From positions 31,580,707 to 31,644,706 of the forward strand of contig NC_044283.2 in the NCBI RefSeq assembly GCF_004027225.2: a stretch of 64,000 bases of DNA. Direction: 5' to 3'. This document shows, in pieces, positions 1 through 13,800 of the stretch. How positions within the stretch are numbered: the stretch's first letter is position 1; each line of letters begins with the position of its first letter. Origin of the DNA: Strigops habroptila. Taxonomy: Eukaryota > Chordata > Aves > Psittaciformes > Psittacidae. Under the pieces are notes generated by a model. The model had not been told where the DNA came from. It ran no database searches and was given only the letters and a program-made list of their open reading frames with translations. Both the position numbers and the translations under genes were made by a program.

Positions 1-2020
1 CATGAATGTGAATGTGCATTGCATTAGACACACAGCACCTTAATATTGCAAGTTATGCCAGTGTTCACACTGGCTGGAGTTGTCCTATGTAGAAGTAGGT
101 ATGGTATATGTAATGGGATAAACAACTGAGAAATTAGAATAATTGTGATAAAGGTAGTGGGTGCTAAACAGAAACTTGCTATGACAAAATAGAGAGGAAA
201 AGCTCAAAACTGGTTCTGTGTGGCAACGAGATGTCCCCATCTGAGCCTTACTGAGCCAGGATGGAACGAAACAATGCTGTGAGGAAGCTGTGTTGCAGCA
301 GTGTATGGCAGGATTTAGCATTTACTGCTCAAAAGGGAACTGCTAATGTCAGATAACCAGAGAATGAAACCCCTTCCTCTTCTCTTTGCCAGTTCTCTCA
401 ATATGGACAGATGAATTCCAACAGTGATGAAGGGACAGCATGTGCTTTTGATTTGATGATTCAAACTGAATGCTCTTCTGTATGCATGAAAGGTTACTGA
501 ATGGAAAAGAGTGCTAAAACAAGTAAAGAAAACACAAAACAAACCTTTTCTGCATGTCATTTTTAAGAAATGGTATGCATCCAATGGGAGCAAGAAAATG
601 AAAATACGTTTAGGATATTTTCCCTCCCAGGTGGTAACACATGCCAAAGAGAAGAAGATGAGAAAATACATATGGAAAATAGAGTGAAAATAATCCAATG
701 GGGGGAGGGGGGGGTGTCTCATTTGTACTTAATATGTTTTAGTCCATGTTTTCCATTGCAGCATAGATCACTTAGGGGTCTTACATGAACTCATGTCTGA
801 ACCAATTCTTATTTTCCTTAAAGCAGGTCTCATGCTCCCTCTAATACTTTTCCTAACTGACCAAAAAAACTTTGCTAGGGAAAAGAACCCACGACTTAAA
901 TGCAACAGCCTGGATGAGTGGTGTTCTTGGCATAGTTTTAAAGTCTGGACAGGCCTTACATAAGAAGATTTAGTCCTGTCTAGGGTTCAAGCCACTCAAT
1001 TTTACAAATGGGACAAGATCACTGTTGAATTGCGTGTATCTGAAATAAGAACAATGTTATTTTGTTGGAAAATTGCAGGGAAATGAGAAAGGTCATGTAT
1101 GCATTATGTGTCTACAGCATTCTTCACCTGGGAGGCAGTAGGATTTATCTATGAAATTATGTGTTGTTGCTATTTCATACTGTAAAGACACTGTAAATAA
1201 AGTTATTAATAAAACATAAATTTTGAATTAATATTTTACATGTGTTATTTTGGCTATTGTGCAGTCTTAAGGTATAATTGGAAGTATAATGAACTGTAAC
1301 AAAAAAGTCAAACATATAAAGTTACAAAATCATTAACATTAGCATTGTCTGGGCAATCTATTTCTTTCTTTGTTTTTACTTCAGTTCATTTTTCTGATAG
1401 GCCAGTAGTCCTGGATAGTAGGAGGAAAAGTTAAATTGGAGTAGGAAAAAACATGTTGCTTTCTTCACTAGCTACTTGCTTTCTTTTAGCGGAACTAAAG
1501 GCTAGCAGATAAGCCACTAAGATGCAATGTTGGGTCTTTTGAAGGCAAAAGTCAGTTTATTTGCACAAGGGAGTATAAACACATGTATGTTTTCTATTGT
1601 GACGAGCTTCTGAGTCAGACCTGGAATGTGCAGCGGAAGAGTACTCATCCCTGCTGTCCCACATGGCGCCCTCCTTAACCACAATCTCTTGCTCAGCCTC
1701 CTATTAGTGGGCATTTGTCAGTTTTTATAATTTTCCACCATCTGAAATGCAAACTGCAGCAACAAATAGCATTTTCTAAGCCCCCATGTATTACTAGAAT
1801 TCTCCAAGGAATCCTTGTATGCCTGGATTTTTTCCCTACTTTGTATGTATCACAGAAAACTGACTGAAATACCATACTATGCACATTGACGTGTACTGCT
1901 GGATTTCATTTGCCGTGTACAATGAGCAGCTTGCAGTGTGTTTAAAATGGCTATAACAGGCAGTGCTTTTATTTAGAGTTACCGATCCTGTCTCTGTGAA
2001 TATGCATATAATGGATGGTG

Positions 2021-2034
2021 GTGCCGCCTAGTGC
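2021..2034 (-). promoter_or_regulatory. CTCF-like motif
   Basis: The minus strand reads GCACTAGGCGGCAC, which agrees with the CTCF core CCASYAGRKGGCRS at 12 of 14 positions. It lies in intergenic DNA beyond the FGL1 3' end. Occupancy cannot be judged from sequence. Confidence 0.35.
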
Positions 2035-3761
2035 TGATTACTTCCTGCTCTTCAGCGCTGCTGTCTCTCTGGAAGTTGAAGCTGCAGACTTCCTTAATTA
2101 ATCATGCCAGTCCAGAAACTGAAGACAGTAAGGGCAAAGTATAGTGGAGCCTTCTGCTCTAGTCAGCACTTCTTTCCTTTAAATGCAGAGCATGGATGTA
2201 AGCTAGCAAAGGTAATCTTGCAGGGAGAACTCTGGGCATTTTAAATATACCCTAAAATACTTGTGCAGGACATCTCTCCCAGAGACTGAATTAATCACTG
2301 TGAAAAATGCTTCTGAAACAGAGCCATTCTGCTACCTTAAACCAGTATGCAGACACTGCACAAAAGCCTTAACCTCTCTTCCTATGTTGTATTCAGTTTA
2401 GGAAATGCTGCTGGTAAGATTTCATCCAAGTGAAAAACCTGAGCATTCCGGATTATAGACAGGGATCAGGGAGAACTAGTAGCCTAGGCTAGGAACAGAA
2501 TAAGTGTAGTCCTGAATTACATGTTTCCTGAGGAGGTTTCAAAGTGCTCTGTAAAATGGTTAAATCCTGTTTCTCTCATACATGAGGAGCGTACCAAAGA
2601 GTTCAGTGACTTGCTACGTGATACAGAAAAAATCAGAGGTGATGGGGGAGAACATTCTCACTCTTACATTATGAATTCTAGGCTTCACAAACTGAAAATG
2701 CATACATTTGATTTTCATTCTTCTTCATGTTAAGAAAATGAGATCCATGAATCTGAAGGGTTCCAGATTTTCCTTGCCTTTCCAAATTTGTATATCCCAG
2801 AGAAGGGGTTTTAATTTTGGTCACTTGTTCTCTTTGCACTATGATTGGACTCCATGGTAAAATAGGCAGTGAAATAAAGAGTACTGTAGTACCTTTTTCT
2901 TTCAGAGAATAATACAGGCTTTGCTTAAAAGAATCTAAGAAATGCATTTGTAGCTGAAGATTTATATCACTACATTTCCAAGAAGCATTCTACTGAAACT
3001 TCTTTGTTTCTAATGAGTAAGCATAAATACACCCCAATGAAGGCTTTCTCTGGTATCACATCAGAGTTGCTTGCATTTAGATTAGTGGGTCAGCAACAAA
3101 GGACAGTGGAACCTTTTATTAGCAGCTGACTTCTCTCAAGTCTCATTTTACATTTTTGGTTCCAGCACTACTCAAGTGAAAGGAGATACTGTAGGTAAAA
3201 AAAAAAAAACAGAAAAAGGAAAGGGGAGGTGAATAACAGAGACAAGGCAGCTGCCTGGCATCAGCTTCCACTGTTCTTCACAAATACCTGTATCTTCAGT
3301 GATATTATAAAGAACCATAATGCAGCATGTTTCCTTGTGAAAGAGGCAGTCTTTTGTATTCTCTGGTAAGAGCTTTTCATGAGCAAAGTCTAGGATACAG
3401 AGTTCAGTATTTTTTTAAAGCTGTCTTAGAGGAAGGAGCAGCCCATCAAGTAAAAAACCAAAAGTAAATATTCAGATACATTATATTTCACCTGCTGAAA
3501 TAATTATGGTAGTGCTGTTCATTAAAGAAGTCTATATTTGCCCTACAGTCACTTCGTGATGTACCAGAAGACCTCAAAAGTGAATTTGGTAACACTACTA
3601 TTTTTATCAGGACCTCTTCCCATGTTGGACAGCCTGATGCTCCTTCCTCATCTTTAGTGATGGTGTTCTTTGAAAAGTTGCAGGATGTTTTAATTTCGGA
3701 CAAATTTTGGGTCTGAGCGTTAACTAGTGTACAAATGACAAAGACATTGTGACACCTATAT

Positions 3762-3905
3762 ATAGAATCATAGAATCGTTTGGATTGAAAGGTGCCTTAA
3801 AGATCATCTAGTTCCAACGTCCCTGCCAGGATGTATAGCCTCTTATCGCATGCATCACGTAAGTCTGAGATGCCCTGGGCAACCTCTTCCTTGCTTGCTA
3901 GCTCT
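3762..3905 (-). mobile_element. CR1 LINE 3' fragment
   Basis: The plus strand starts with the reverse complement of the CR1 tail (ATAGAATCATAGAAT), followed by the diverged anti-sense 3' end: TTGGA..GAAAGGTGCCTTAAAGATCATCTAGTTCCAAC. The element therefore points to the minus strand. Homology fades near 3.9 kb. It is diverged and 5'-truncated, as most CR1 copies are. Confidence 0.85.
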
Positions 3906-5640
3906 AGCCCTTTCCAGCTCTAGGTGTACACAAGCACAGCTGGTTTTGTTGTTCTGGTAACACAGGAGAAGGTTGCTGATCATTAGTATATGATGAATTA
4001 CAGAGCACATACAGACTTACAGGGCTACACTCCCTATAGAATGCTATATAATGAATACAGCTGATACCTTCTTAATGACAAAGTAGAATAATAGAAAGGA
4101 TTTGTTGTTAAAACTGGGGGTTTTTTGGGATACAATATAAATGATCTGCTTGAAGAGCAAATGACATGCTTAATTCATTCCCGATGTGACTTTACTGGAC
4201 TCAGTGGGCTTGCATGAGATAAATCTTGTTCATTCCTTTGGGGAGAGAAAAGAAGGAAGTTGAGAATTACATAGCTGGGAAAGTGTCCAATTAGTATCTT
4301 ATATATGAAACTTTTATGCCAGGTTTAGAGGCTCAAGAGCTTTAGTTTAGTGTTGGGGACTTAAAGAGAAATATAAAGTAGAATTTAAAGTTACTGTCAT
4401 GGACTGCAAATATTAATGACTTTTTCTTTCAAGTTGTGTTATTAATGATTTTTTTTCCCAAGCTGTGTAAACACAAAAAGGAAGCCCTTCCCTTCCTTCA
4501 ATACTCTAGAACTTTTTGCTTAGAAATTTTAGGTTAAGAGTGACTTGTGCTCTTCCAGATGGATGTGATATTTCTGTTTTCTTTTTTTCTGTACTCAGAG
4601 GGATAATGAAACCAACTCAGAAGCTGTTAAGCTCCTGTTAGAAAGTCTCAGTAAGAGGAACAGATAAGAACTGTGATGACATCTTTAATTAAGTATGCTG
4701 CATAACAGAGGTAGAGAGGATTCAGTGACACAGGATGGGAATAATTTGAATTAATCTTATTTCAAAAACTTCCACAGGATCTTTAAGATGAGTCATTTGA
4801 AGTTTTTAGAAAATAAGGAGGTGCATTACAATCATTAAAATCCTCTTCATCACAAGATAAAATGTTTGTGCATCTTGCAAGCAGCTGTAATTCAAACTTA
4901 GATACTAGCCTAAAGAGGGAGACTTGCAAGACTTTCTAGTAATGAAATGCAGCATGAATTTTACAGTTGCTGAGTACCACATGAATAACGCAGCAATTCC
5001 AGGAAGGGTGCTTTTCCCAGATGGGGGTATGGCATCTTGGCAGGAAAGGGATTTCCGGCTCTCCCTGCAGTGAATTCACTATGCCATAAGCACTCATTTC
5101 ATCCTGCTGGTGCCATAAGTGCTCACAAAATCTCAGTTTCTTGATGATGAGAAGCATTCAAATGCTTTTTTATTTGTGTTATGATACAGAGATGGGCCTC
5201 ACTGCAGTAAAGTTCCCTTGAATTTCAGGGTAGTTGTGAAAAATAGAATGAGATCCTATCAGGAAAGAGCAGTAGAGGAACCATAGCAGGAATACAGTAG
5301 TGGAGATATGTTACTTGAGGTAGTGTTGGGAACTTGCACAGTTTTGTTTCTGTTTGCTAATCAGCAGAAGTTACGAACTAGTGTTGTAATGCAAGGCTCT
5401 TTAAAGAGGCCACAATTTAACTGCTTAAATGTGCCATACCTCAAGATAATTAGAAGCTGTGAATTTCCATAGGGTTTAGGTAACCTTAGGAACTCATGTA
5501 TGATTTCAAAAGTGAGTTGAGGACTACATTCACTTAAACATTTTTGACTTGTTTTCTATCATTTAATAATTAACCTAATCACGACAAATGTTTATACTAG
5601 TTTACAAGCAGGGTATTGAGTAAAAAATAAATGTACAGAG

Positions 5641-5654
5641 CACCATCTAGTGCA
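5641..5654 (-). promoter_or_regulatory. CTCF-like motif
   Basis: The minus strand reads GCACTAGATGGTGC, close to the CTCF core CCASYAGRKGGCRS with mismatches at the first base and at the C before the last two. It has the same orientation as the motif near 2.02 kb. Sequence match only. Confidence 0.35.
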
Positions 5655-8600
5655 GGATATAACTAACATAAAAGCCTTTCTGCTCGAATGTCACTTGACT
5701 TTGTTTAGCTAATTTAATATGAACTATCATGTTGCAGAAAGTACCAGCCTGGTGGCTCCTGTGGCAAGATAATCTTGCACTTACATGAGCCTCCATGGAT
5801 TGAAAATTATTTGGGACCTTTTGCAGGGACAACAAAGCTTGATGCACTAAAAATCAGGTAATCATTTGTGAGAACCAGATGCTTTTAAGAGGAATCTACT
5901 TATCTTCCTGCCCACAGTGTTGGGTGATATATTCATTAAATATTTCAGTACAGCCTGTTTATAAACTAGGTTGGACGCTGATTCTCGCAATAGATTTAGA
6001 GACCCAACTGCCATTTTAGGTGCCTTACTACACCACTTTGCTGCTCAGAGCCTTTGCTGAACTTCTGCAGAACCTCAGAGCTACCCAGGTTCCTTCAGCC
6101 AGGCATTCACAGGTATGCAAACACGACTAACAGGCAAGATTAAAGATCTCATTGTCATTAAGAAGAGAATGAACAGAAGAGAGGAAAGAAGTTTAGATTC
6201 TATAGGAGACAAGTAAAAGAAACTTACACACATTGTAAGTGTACTTTTGCATTGCTGAAGGATGGGAAAAAGTGAGCTACGGGGATTTTTTTTTTTTGCA
6301 AAGGCCATATTTTGTTTTTTCTGCAAACAAACAAACATACACATTTGGTCCAAGGGTTGTTTAATAAATGTTTGGAAATCAAAATTATGTTTCTAATGCA
6401 ATCTTTTTAATGTTAAGGCAGGGTTAAGGAGAAATGTCTTAGTTAACTGAAGATGTAGCAATGAGAAGGTGGATCTCATCCTGCACTAAACAAAGGTTAA
6501 GATGGCCCTCAGGTACTTGGAAAAGATGATTTTTGGATGAACACTATGTATTCAACACACCCCACCCCAATTAAGTATCAAAGAGCCACTATCAGTGTGA
6601 AGTGTTACATTCTCTTTGAATGAGCACTTTAACAAACAGAAAACAGTAACTTTCCTCTCTCTGAGCATACACACACGTATATGGATTTTGGCTGAATGCT
6701 TGAAACCTTGCCGATTTCCCAATTCTCAGACCTACTCTGAGAAAACAGCAAGCATATGCTCATATTCATTTCAAAGTACTTCCTGGGTTTGAATAGCTCT
6801 GTTTTTTGCTTTCTAAGTTGACCTTTTAATAGACAATTAAAAGATAGAAGTGGAAATTTTGAAAATTTAGACACAGAATACTTCCTTGGATACTTTTTCT
6901 GCTCTTTCTCCTCTTTTACAACTGCTAAAGAGAACCTACACTGAAGCAAAAGCTGTATTTTCATTCTTTTTGAGCTAATGAGCTTTTTGACTTTAGTAAA
7001 CTAGAGGAACATGATAGGAATGTTCACAGCCCTGGGAAGCTGTGGTTCGATTCCCCTTTCTGGGTACACCAGTTTGCTAACAGCAAGGAGTAGCTTTGAC
7101 AGAACAAAATGTTATGCTCGTAAAAGGGGTCTGAGAATTGGTGTCAGGAGTAACAGTTTTGGGAATGGTGGGGAGAGGTGGGCTGTAAGTAGGCAGTAGA
7201 GCTGAAGAGAAGTCTCCACTGGAAAGCATTAGGCTAGACTGCAGTACCTCAGCTCTGTCAATGCATACCAGACATTCTAGGAAAACAAATGCTGTAGCAT
7301 ATAAGGCTCCTTCACTGCTCATTTAATTCATCTGGGCTTGTAGTTTCCATTCTTTTAATGTCCAGTATGTTTAGCAAATGGAAGAAAACAGAAATACTCA
7401 ACTGAAGACACAAAGGTGTTTCCCTTGAACAAATATTACAGAAAGACGTATTTTTGATTACATGTTGCTGGTAGCTGTCATTATGTTCTTTATTAAATCA
7501 TGACTGATAAATATTTTCCTTGTTACTTCCTTGATTCTTATTCTTCTTCTGTTGCATTACATGATTTATATCACATGGTATGTATTAATTCTCAACTATT
7601 TGGGAGTTATTATGTTGTTCTGTCTAATGCTTGAACAAATAAACTGCCCTTTGTTCTGCTATCTTGTAAGAATAAAGACTACCTTAGAACATGTTCATAC
7701 CTGTTGAAGAAATAAATTAATACGAACAGGCAAGCCATGCAACAAAAAGAATTCTCTTCCAAGCTCTACTCTCTTGCCTAGTAGCTATTTAAACTTGCCT
7801 TTTGAAAATAAGGGGTTTCTCTATTTGAGAACAATTATGTGACCATTTTGAATTACAACATTTTGAAATGTTTTTCACGTGGCCAAGAAGATTTATTACA
7901 CAAAGAAAGGCCATAGGAAGGTGGCAGGAATACTGTATTTGCACATTGCTAGCAGTATACCAGATGCATTTCAGACAGCTAGTATATCAAAGTCCTTGTT
8001 CTAAAGAGCATTCAGTCCTTTAGGCTGAATATAAATGCATTGTAAGATGTAAAAATGAAGATTAGATCCTCCTTCATTTATGATTTCCAGTAGAGAAAGG
8101 GAGTCCAATTCTACGTCAGAATATGACAAAAGCACCCTAACTCAGCTGAAAGATTTCATTAGCATTCTCCTAAGTAGAGGATGGATTTATGCTGCAGCAA
8201 ACAAAAAGAATTGCTGCAGATTTTATAAGCACAATCTGTACATGTTTAGTCTTTTGTGTGTGTGTGCTAGAGATCCAGCTTTGCTGTACTTCAATCCTCC
8301 AAGTCTTTTATTTTAATTATGTGGAATATGATCTGTCTTGGTACTCTGCAAATAAATGAGCTAATCTTTCCTCTTTCCTGTGGAAAAACTAAGGATGTTT
8401 TTGCAATTTCTACATAATGACACCCATGTTTTTGCAAAGAATTAAATCCTTCTCTTAAGAGTAGCAAAAGAATTTGAAAATCATGATGGGAAATACTGTA
8501 CTTACAACATCTTTTTAAACTCCAAAACTTCCATCGTATTATTAATGACCCATACCTACAGAGCTGCTCATAGAGTTACACGGGAACCCATTTTAAATTC

Positions 8601-8658
8601 TGTAATAAAATTGGATAAAAATGCACATCACATGTTTTGTTGTAATGTTGAATGCTGA

Positions 8659-8707
8659 ATATATATGTCTGTATGTAAGTATACATATATACATACACAC
8701 ACATATA
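8659..8707. repeat. Imperfect TATG/CA-rich simple repeat
   Basis: A run of alternating purine-pyrimidine steps (ATATATGT, GTATACATATATACATACACACACATATA). It is a degenerate microsatellite with no coding content. Confidence 0.7.
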
Positions 8708-9962
8708 GGCTGGTATGCCTTCCTGTCAGATACAGAATTTAATTTAGTTTAATTGATTAAACAAGGTTCCAAATAAGCAGTTGTAGAGCTTTCCATTGGT
8801 CCTCTCATGCAGGCTAGAAATCTTGACCACAACATCTGCTGATACATCAAGAAAAAGACTGAATTATCTAGAATAAAGGCTGTTACCAGAGAAAATACAG
8901 ACCTCAAAACGTCTATACTGCAGATATTTATCAGCACCATTTTTACGTGATAACGTCCCTTTAACTGCCTGAACCCCATTTTTTCTCTACTTAATTCCCC
9001 TTTTCTGTTTAGGTGTAATGTGATTTATGAGATTGTTTCATTATGAACCTCTCTTTTTTCTCCCTAGTTGTTCTACACATCCTCCCTCTTGTATTCAATG
9101 CAATTCTTTCAAGGATTCTTACTAAACTTTTGATTTTGGAGGATTAAACTGGAAGGAAAAATGGGCATGCAGGGACCGTTAAGATCATTGTTATCATTCA
9201 GCTGACCTGTAGTTGTATCAATGTAGTTATAAACTGACTGATAGATTACCAAAAGTTAGTTTTATTTATGTTAAACTTGACTAAAACTGGTTGCCATGTT
9301 CAAAAACTGTATTTGGACTGGGGGAGAGAGACTGGTAGTCCAATCACAAAAGCAAAATTGTTTTAGGAAAGCAGGGAAATAAAAATGCCCAAATTTAGCT
9401 CAGATCCATATTTGGGTTTTTTTTTTAATCTTGGTTTGCATCTGCTCAACAGAAATGTATTATATTTCATCAGACAGCTTTCTAGAGAGAGTTCCTATCT
9501 TCTCCATGGCAGCAAGCACTAACCAGCAATTCTTGTTATTATTGGCTATTACAGTCTATTGTAGTGTTAGGCACAAAAGTCAGGGGTAGGCAGTCTCTGT
9601 TAGGATTTTACTTGCACAAGAAAATCTTGAGAAGGGGAAAAGCCTAGGGAGCCAAGACAACGACCTAGGAAAAGAAGCAGGTAATAGACTTAGAATCAGA
9701 ACCACTTTGAAGTGACTGAACAAGACATCTAAACTTGGAGAGTTGTGGAGTCTGACAGATGCATAACGAAAGTAAAGATTTATACAGTCAAGCGCTAAGA
9801 ACCTCTAAAATGCCAGATTTTAGTTGCACATAAAATTCACTTCCCTCTACATGCATTATGTTCATAGCGTAGGTCACATTAAAATTAATTGCAGCTTTTG
9901 TTATTTAGCCTTTCAGTAAATTCTAAATGTCAATTCCTTAAAGGCCAGGTTTTGTTACCAAG

Positions 9963-9982
9963 AAAAAAAAAAAAAAAAAAAA
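9963..9982. repeat. Poly(A) tract of 20 bases
   Basis: Twenty consecutive A residues. No retroposed gene or SINE body is recognisable beside it, so I treat it as a simple repeat. Confidence 0.8.
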
Positions 9983-10382
9983 GGCAGGCATATTGGTTAC
10001 AAGAAGAAGAAACACATAATTATTGACCATCTGAAAATGTTAGGTTTTAGTGATGTGACCAGCCCTAGAAATGGTTCAGCAATAACAGACAATCCACTTC
10101 TGTAGGCTGGATTCAATTGATTCTAGCCTGGTAGCATCCCTTCTCTTCCTTCAGTTCCCTGCCTCATTCTTTATACTTTTTGTGTGTGCTATGTACACAA
10201 CACATGCAACAAATAAATCAGAGGAATTTACAGGCAACTCACTTCCAAAGCCTTGAACCGTTCCAAAGAAAGTATGTTCCACCCACTGAGTAAACCAGCC
10301 TTACACTTACATTTAAATAGTTTTTTGGTTGTAATAAGTACAATTCATTTTAATTTTTGAGTCAACACCATGACAATACTGT

Positions 10383-10388
10383 TTTATT
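10383..10388 (-). terminator. FGL1: Candidate FGL1 polyadenylation signal
   Basis: TTTATT on the plus strand is AATAAA on the minus strand, about 300 bases beyond the FGL1 stop codon. This is the first canonical hexamer I noticed downstream of the stop and would give a 3' UTR of roughly 0.3 kb. Other hexamers exist further left, so the true site is uncertain. Confidence 0.4.
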
Positions 10389-10688
10389 TAAAGGTGAAAG
10401 GATTTGTAGTTACTGCAGAAGCTAAAAATTCTCCATGTTGATGATGTCCTTATCCCTAGGTGAATGTTTGCCTATTTTAAAAAACCCTGTACACACGGTA
10501 GCACAAGTATTTGTATACAGATTCATAAGCCAGATTTTCTTCTCATTTACATGTCCTAAAACTACTGGTTACAGAGGAATTATTCCAGATTTATATATGC
10601 ATAGATGAGAAGCAAAAATCTGCCCATCTGTTTTAATTTGGACTGATTTGCTGAAAGATTAACCAGATAAATCGTCTTAATAAAATAC

Positions 10689-10848
10689 TTAAACAATATT
10701 AGGTTCAAAGTCTGCTGGTCTGACCTTCATGACAGCAGATTTCAGAGAATACCACCACCCGTGCCAAGTATACCAAACGATCCCGTTGTCTGTCTTTGCA
10801 GTATAGGGGCCCTTGTAGTACAAACCGTTCAAGTTGGCAGAATGACAC
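10689..10848 (-). CDS. FGL1: FGL1 coding exon 7 (last), residues 262-313 and stop
   Basis: The acceptor is CCACCAG|GTGTCATTC; its first base completes Arg261. It encodes [20 protein letters not shown] and on through [20 protein letters not shown] to PNIV-stop. This is the C-terminal part of the fibrinogen domain, including Cys262, which pairs with the Cys of NCAEE in related domains. It matches human FGL1 nearly residue for residue. The 3' UTR continues to the left. Confidence 0.95.
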
Positions 10849-13800
10849 CTGGTGGAAAGTAAAGGAAAAGGAAAGAGATAAGGCCTCCTGTCGACAAGTT
10901 GCATTTGTCTTTTCTGTGTGAGTCAAATATTTTGCCACGTTGACAACAGCCCAGTTTGGCAGCTGCAAACATTTGCATTTGTGGACTTTAGTGCGCCTGA
11001 ACAGTAACAGTTCAATTAGGGCATAACTGCAAGTGCTCTTACTAGCTTCTTTGAAACAAAAGTTCTTTTTGTTCTTTCCACATGTTTTCTGACATTACTA
11101 GCTCTCCGAGTTCTGCCTGCTAATCTGTTCCAGTGGAGAATTATTCCAGATTTTTTCAGGTCATGGGTGGCAGCAAGGCATACACCACACAAAAGTCTGG
11201 GAAAGAAATGCTGTTCTGCTTTTTGTTGTTCAGTTTTGCAGTTACCCCACATGGGGTTTTGTATAACAAAAACCTGAATACTACCATCAATTTGCCTTTT
11301 CATCTGTGGACTTCTGTGTACAAATAGATGAAATCTGGCGGCTAATAAACATATGTATACCAAATCACTGGCTCATCAGAGCTAGCATTTTATTTGACTG
11401 TACGAAATACTTTTTTTTTTGGGGGGGGTGTTCTTTAATCACTGAGGAAATGCTGTTACAATTTATTAAATAAAGTGGTAAAACAAACAAGCAAATAAAA
11501 CCCCACAAACAGACTCCCTAGCAAAACCCAAAAGGCTTGATTAGTTACCAGCACCATCTTGATAAACATTTGGTTTCTACAGGAGAGTTTGGATCCTTAT
11601 GTGACCATATGGAGAGCAAAATGGTTGTTTCTTCTGCAGCACACTGCAATGAATTGGCTTGGTTTATCTGCCAATTCACTATTTAGTTGTAAGTGCTGTT
11701 AATATCTAGCTGTCGAACACCATGCTGGATTTCAAAAGCACACTTCAGAACATATGCAAACAGAAAACAGCCCAAATTAACCTTATGGATATTATTACTG
11801 GCAAATCTTGGTCTCTTTGGCTTTGCTTACACTTCATGAACAACAGTTTTTGAGAACTGAAATAAAAACTGTCATAAAAGCCTCATAGGAAAATTCTCAT
11901 ATATATGTATATAAGCATATATATATGCTTATTTATTGCTTACAGTTTATAAGCTCAATTTTGGTAATGTGTTAGTTGAAAGCTTATAAACTGCAGATAT
12001 CAAAAGTGACTTTAGTTTTAAGAATGACAAACTTGTATCAGAGCTGGCAGAATCTTTCTAGCCATACAAATTCAGCGCTGAGCAGGCACTCTACCAAAAT
12101 GAATCAAACCACAGATTTCATTGGAAGAATCATAACTGCTAAGAGGTATCTAGATCAACTGAACCCCTCCTTTTAGTTCCTTTGATGGAAGCAGGCAAAA
12201 CATGATTTTTTCAACAGCAACATGAGCCAGTAACAATTCTTAGTTAGTGCTGGGAGGCACAGTATTCTGTAACCAACTGGATGCTGCCTGAAGTAACTGG
12301 ACATACTAAAGAAATAACTGGCATATGACTATTGATACGATATTATGAAGCAACAGTCATTATTCACAAGTCAATAAGCTCCTTAAAGTTAGCCTATGGT
12401 CCTCCTTTCTTCCTGATAGGCTAATTTTTAAAGTAAAAAACTTACTGCAATAGTTTCAAAAGTACAGTTAACTCTCAATTATCCATGAACATTTTATCTG
12501 GCATATATTAACTGTATGACAGATGCATGGAGATGGAGTTGGTTCTCTGAAGAATTGTTTGAATTCTGCCTGGGCTTAATGATTCCAGTATGGTCCCACA
12601 CACAGGTGTAGCTATGCTGTCTCCAGGATGACTGGTGAGGCGAGAAGCCTGAGCTAGTGAGATCTGTGGCCCCACCTTGATGCCTGGCAGATCCACCATG
12701 ATCATCCTGCATGATGTAACTATAACTGGGAGTGCTGGGGAGAGAATAAGCTCATGCCCAACTAGACTTGTTAGCTCTTCTTTTACTAGTTATGAACTTA
12801 CTGACCTTTGCAATGCCCTGGATGCAAGAAAGCTTATCACTTGAGTGTAGCACCAGGGTGTACCCAGCTCTGTGGATTTGCATCCAAGCTGAAAATCTCT
12901 TCTAGAACTTTGCTTACAAAAGAATGTCATTTTTCCGCAGCACTCCAGGATGACAAGTGCTGAGCTGGAGCAAGGCCAGTGGCTTTAAACTAGACCTAAG
13001 CTACCTCCATGTGGCCTCACTTGTGTCACATCCCTTGGTATTCATATCATCTGGGCGTTTCTGTATTTCATTAGTTCAGATAGCACAGAGCTGGCTATAA
13101 AAAATTCCTTCATAGCTGGGAGCTCCTATACAAACTAGCCAAGAGCATTAATTCCTTCTAGGTTTGCTAATCTGTGCATGACAAATACACGTTCTGAATG
13201 CTTTCCTTTCTCTGCCAATACTGTTCTTTTGGATCCGCTACTGTTCTTTTGGATAGGATTTAAGGATACTGAAATTTTCTAGTATTTTGCAATATTCAGT
13301 TTGATGTTAGGCTTAACATGAAAAAGTCAGTAGCAAGGCAGTGGAATCAATTACTATAAGTAATTGATTTTCATTATCCAGGTATACTGTCACTTTAAGA
13401 GCATTAGCTACACAGCCATAATAGGAACTAGCCTCGTAGGAGTCAGCTATCTTTAGCAGTTATGTAGCACCAACTACAAGGTATTAATAACTGTCAAGTC
13501 TGCCATACAGTTACTTTTGCAAAAGGGTCATTCTTTTGCCCAGACAAATCCAATATTAACAACAACAACAACAAAAGTTTTTAAAATACCAAAAAAGCAT
13601 GCAGTTGTCCCACACTTATTGGTGATTCACTCTTTATGAACTCCATGGCATGATATCAGAGTTTTATGGTCCTTGAGGTCTAGGTATTCCTCTATATCCA
13701 CAAAAGTTACGATTCCATGGGAAAAGGGCCTCCAACACAGTTGCCTTTCCCTTCTATATCTTAGCTTTTGTGAGAACTGCAAAAAACTTTGTCTACATGT

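Larger units (their letters stand above)
1..10380. other. Intergenic region downstream of FGL1
   Basis: AT-rich single-copy-looking DNA with no exon I can support on either strand. Open frames are short, lack paired splice sites and resemble no family I know. It holds one CR1 fragment near 3.76 kb, short A-runs, a TATG/CA-rich simple repeat near 8.66 kb and two CTCF-like motifs. In human the next gene on this side is MTUS1, also on the minus strand; none of its coiled-coil sequence is recognisable here, so it should lie further left. Confidence 0.7.

Noticed and set aside
1517..1884. Possible MTUS1 or other minus-strand exon near the left edge
   Set aside because: Another frame reads an acidic, protein-like peptide, but an in-frame stop lies just upstream, the only AG acceptor lacks a pyrimidine tract, and it does not resemble MTUS1.
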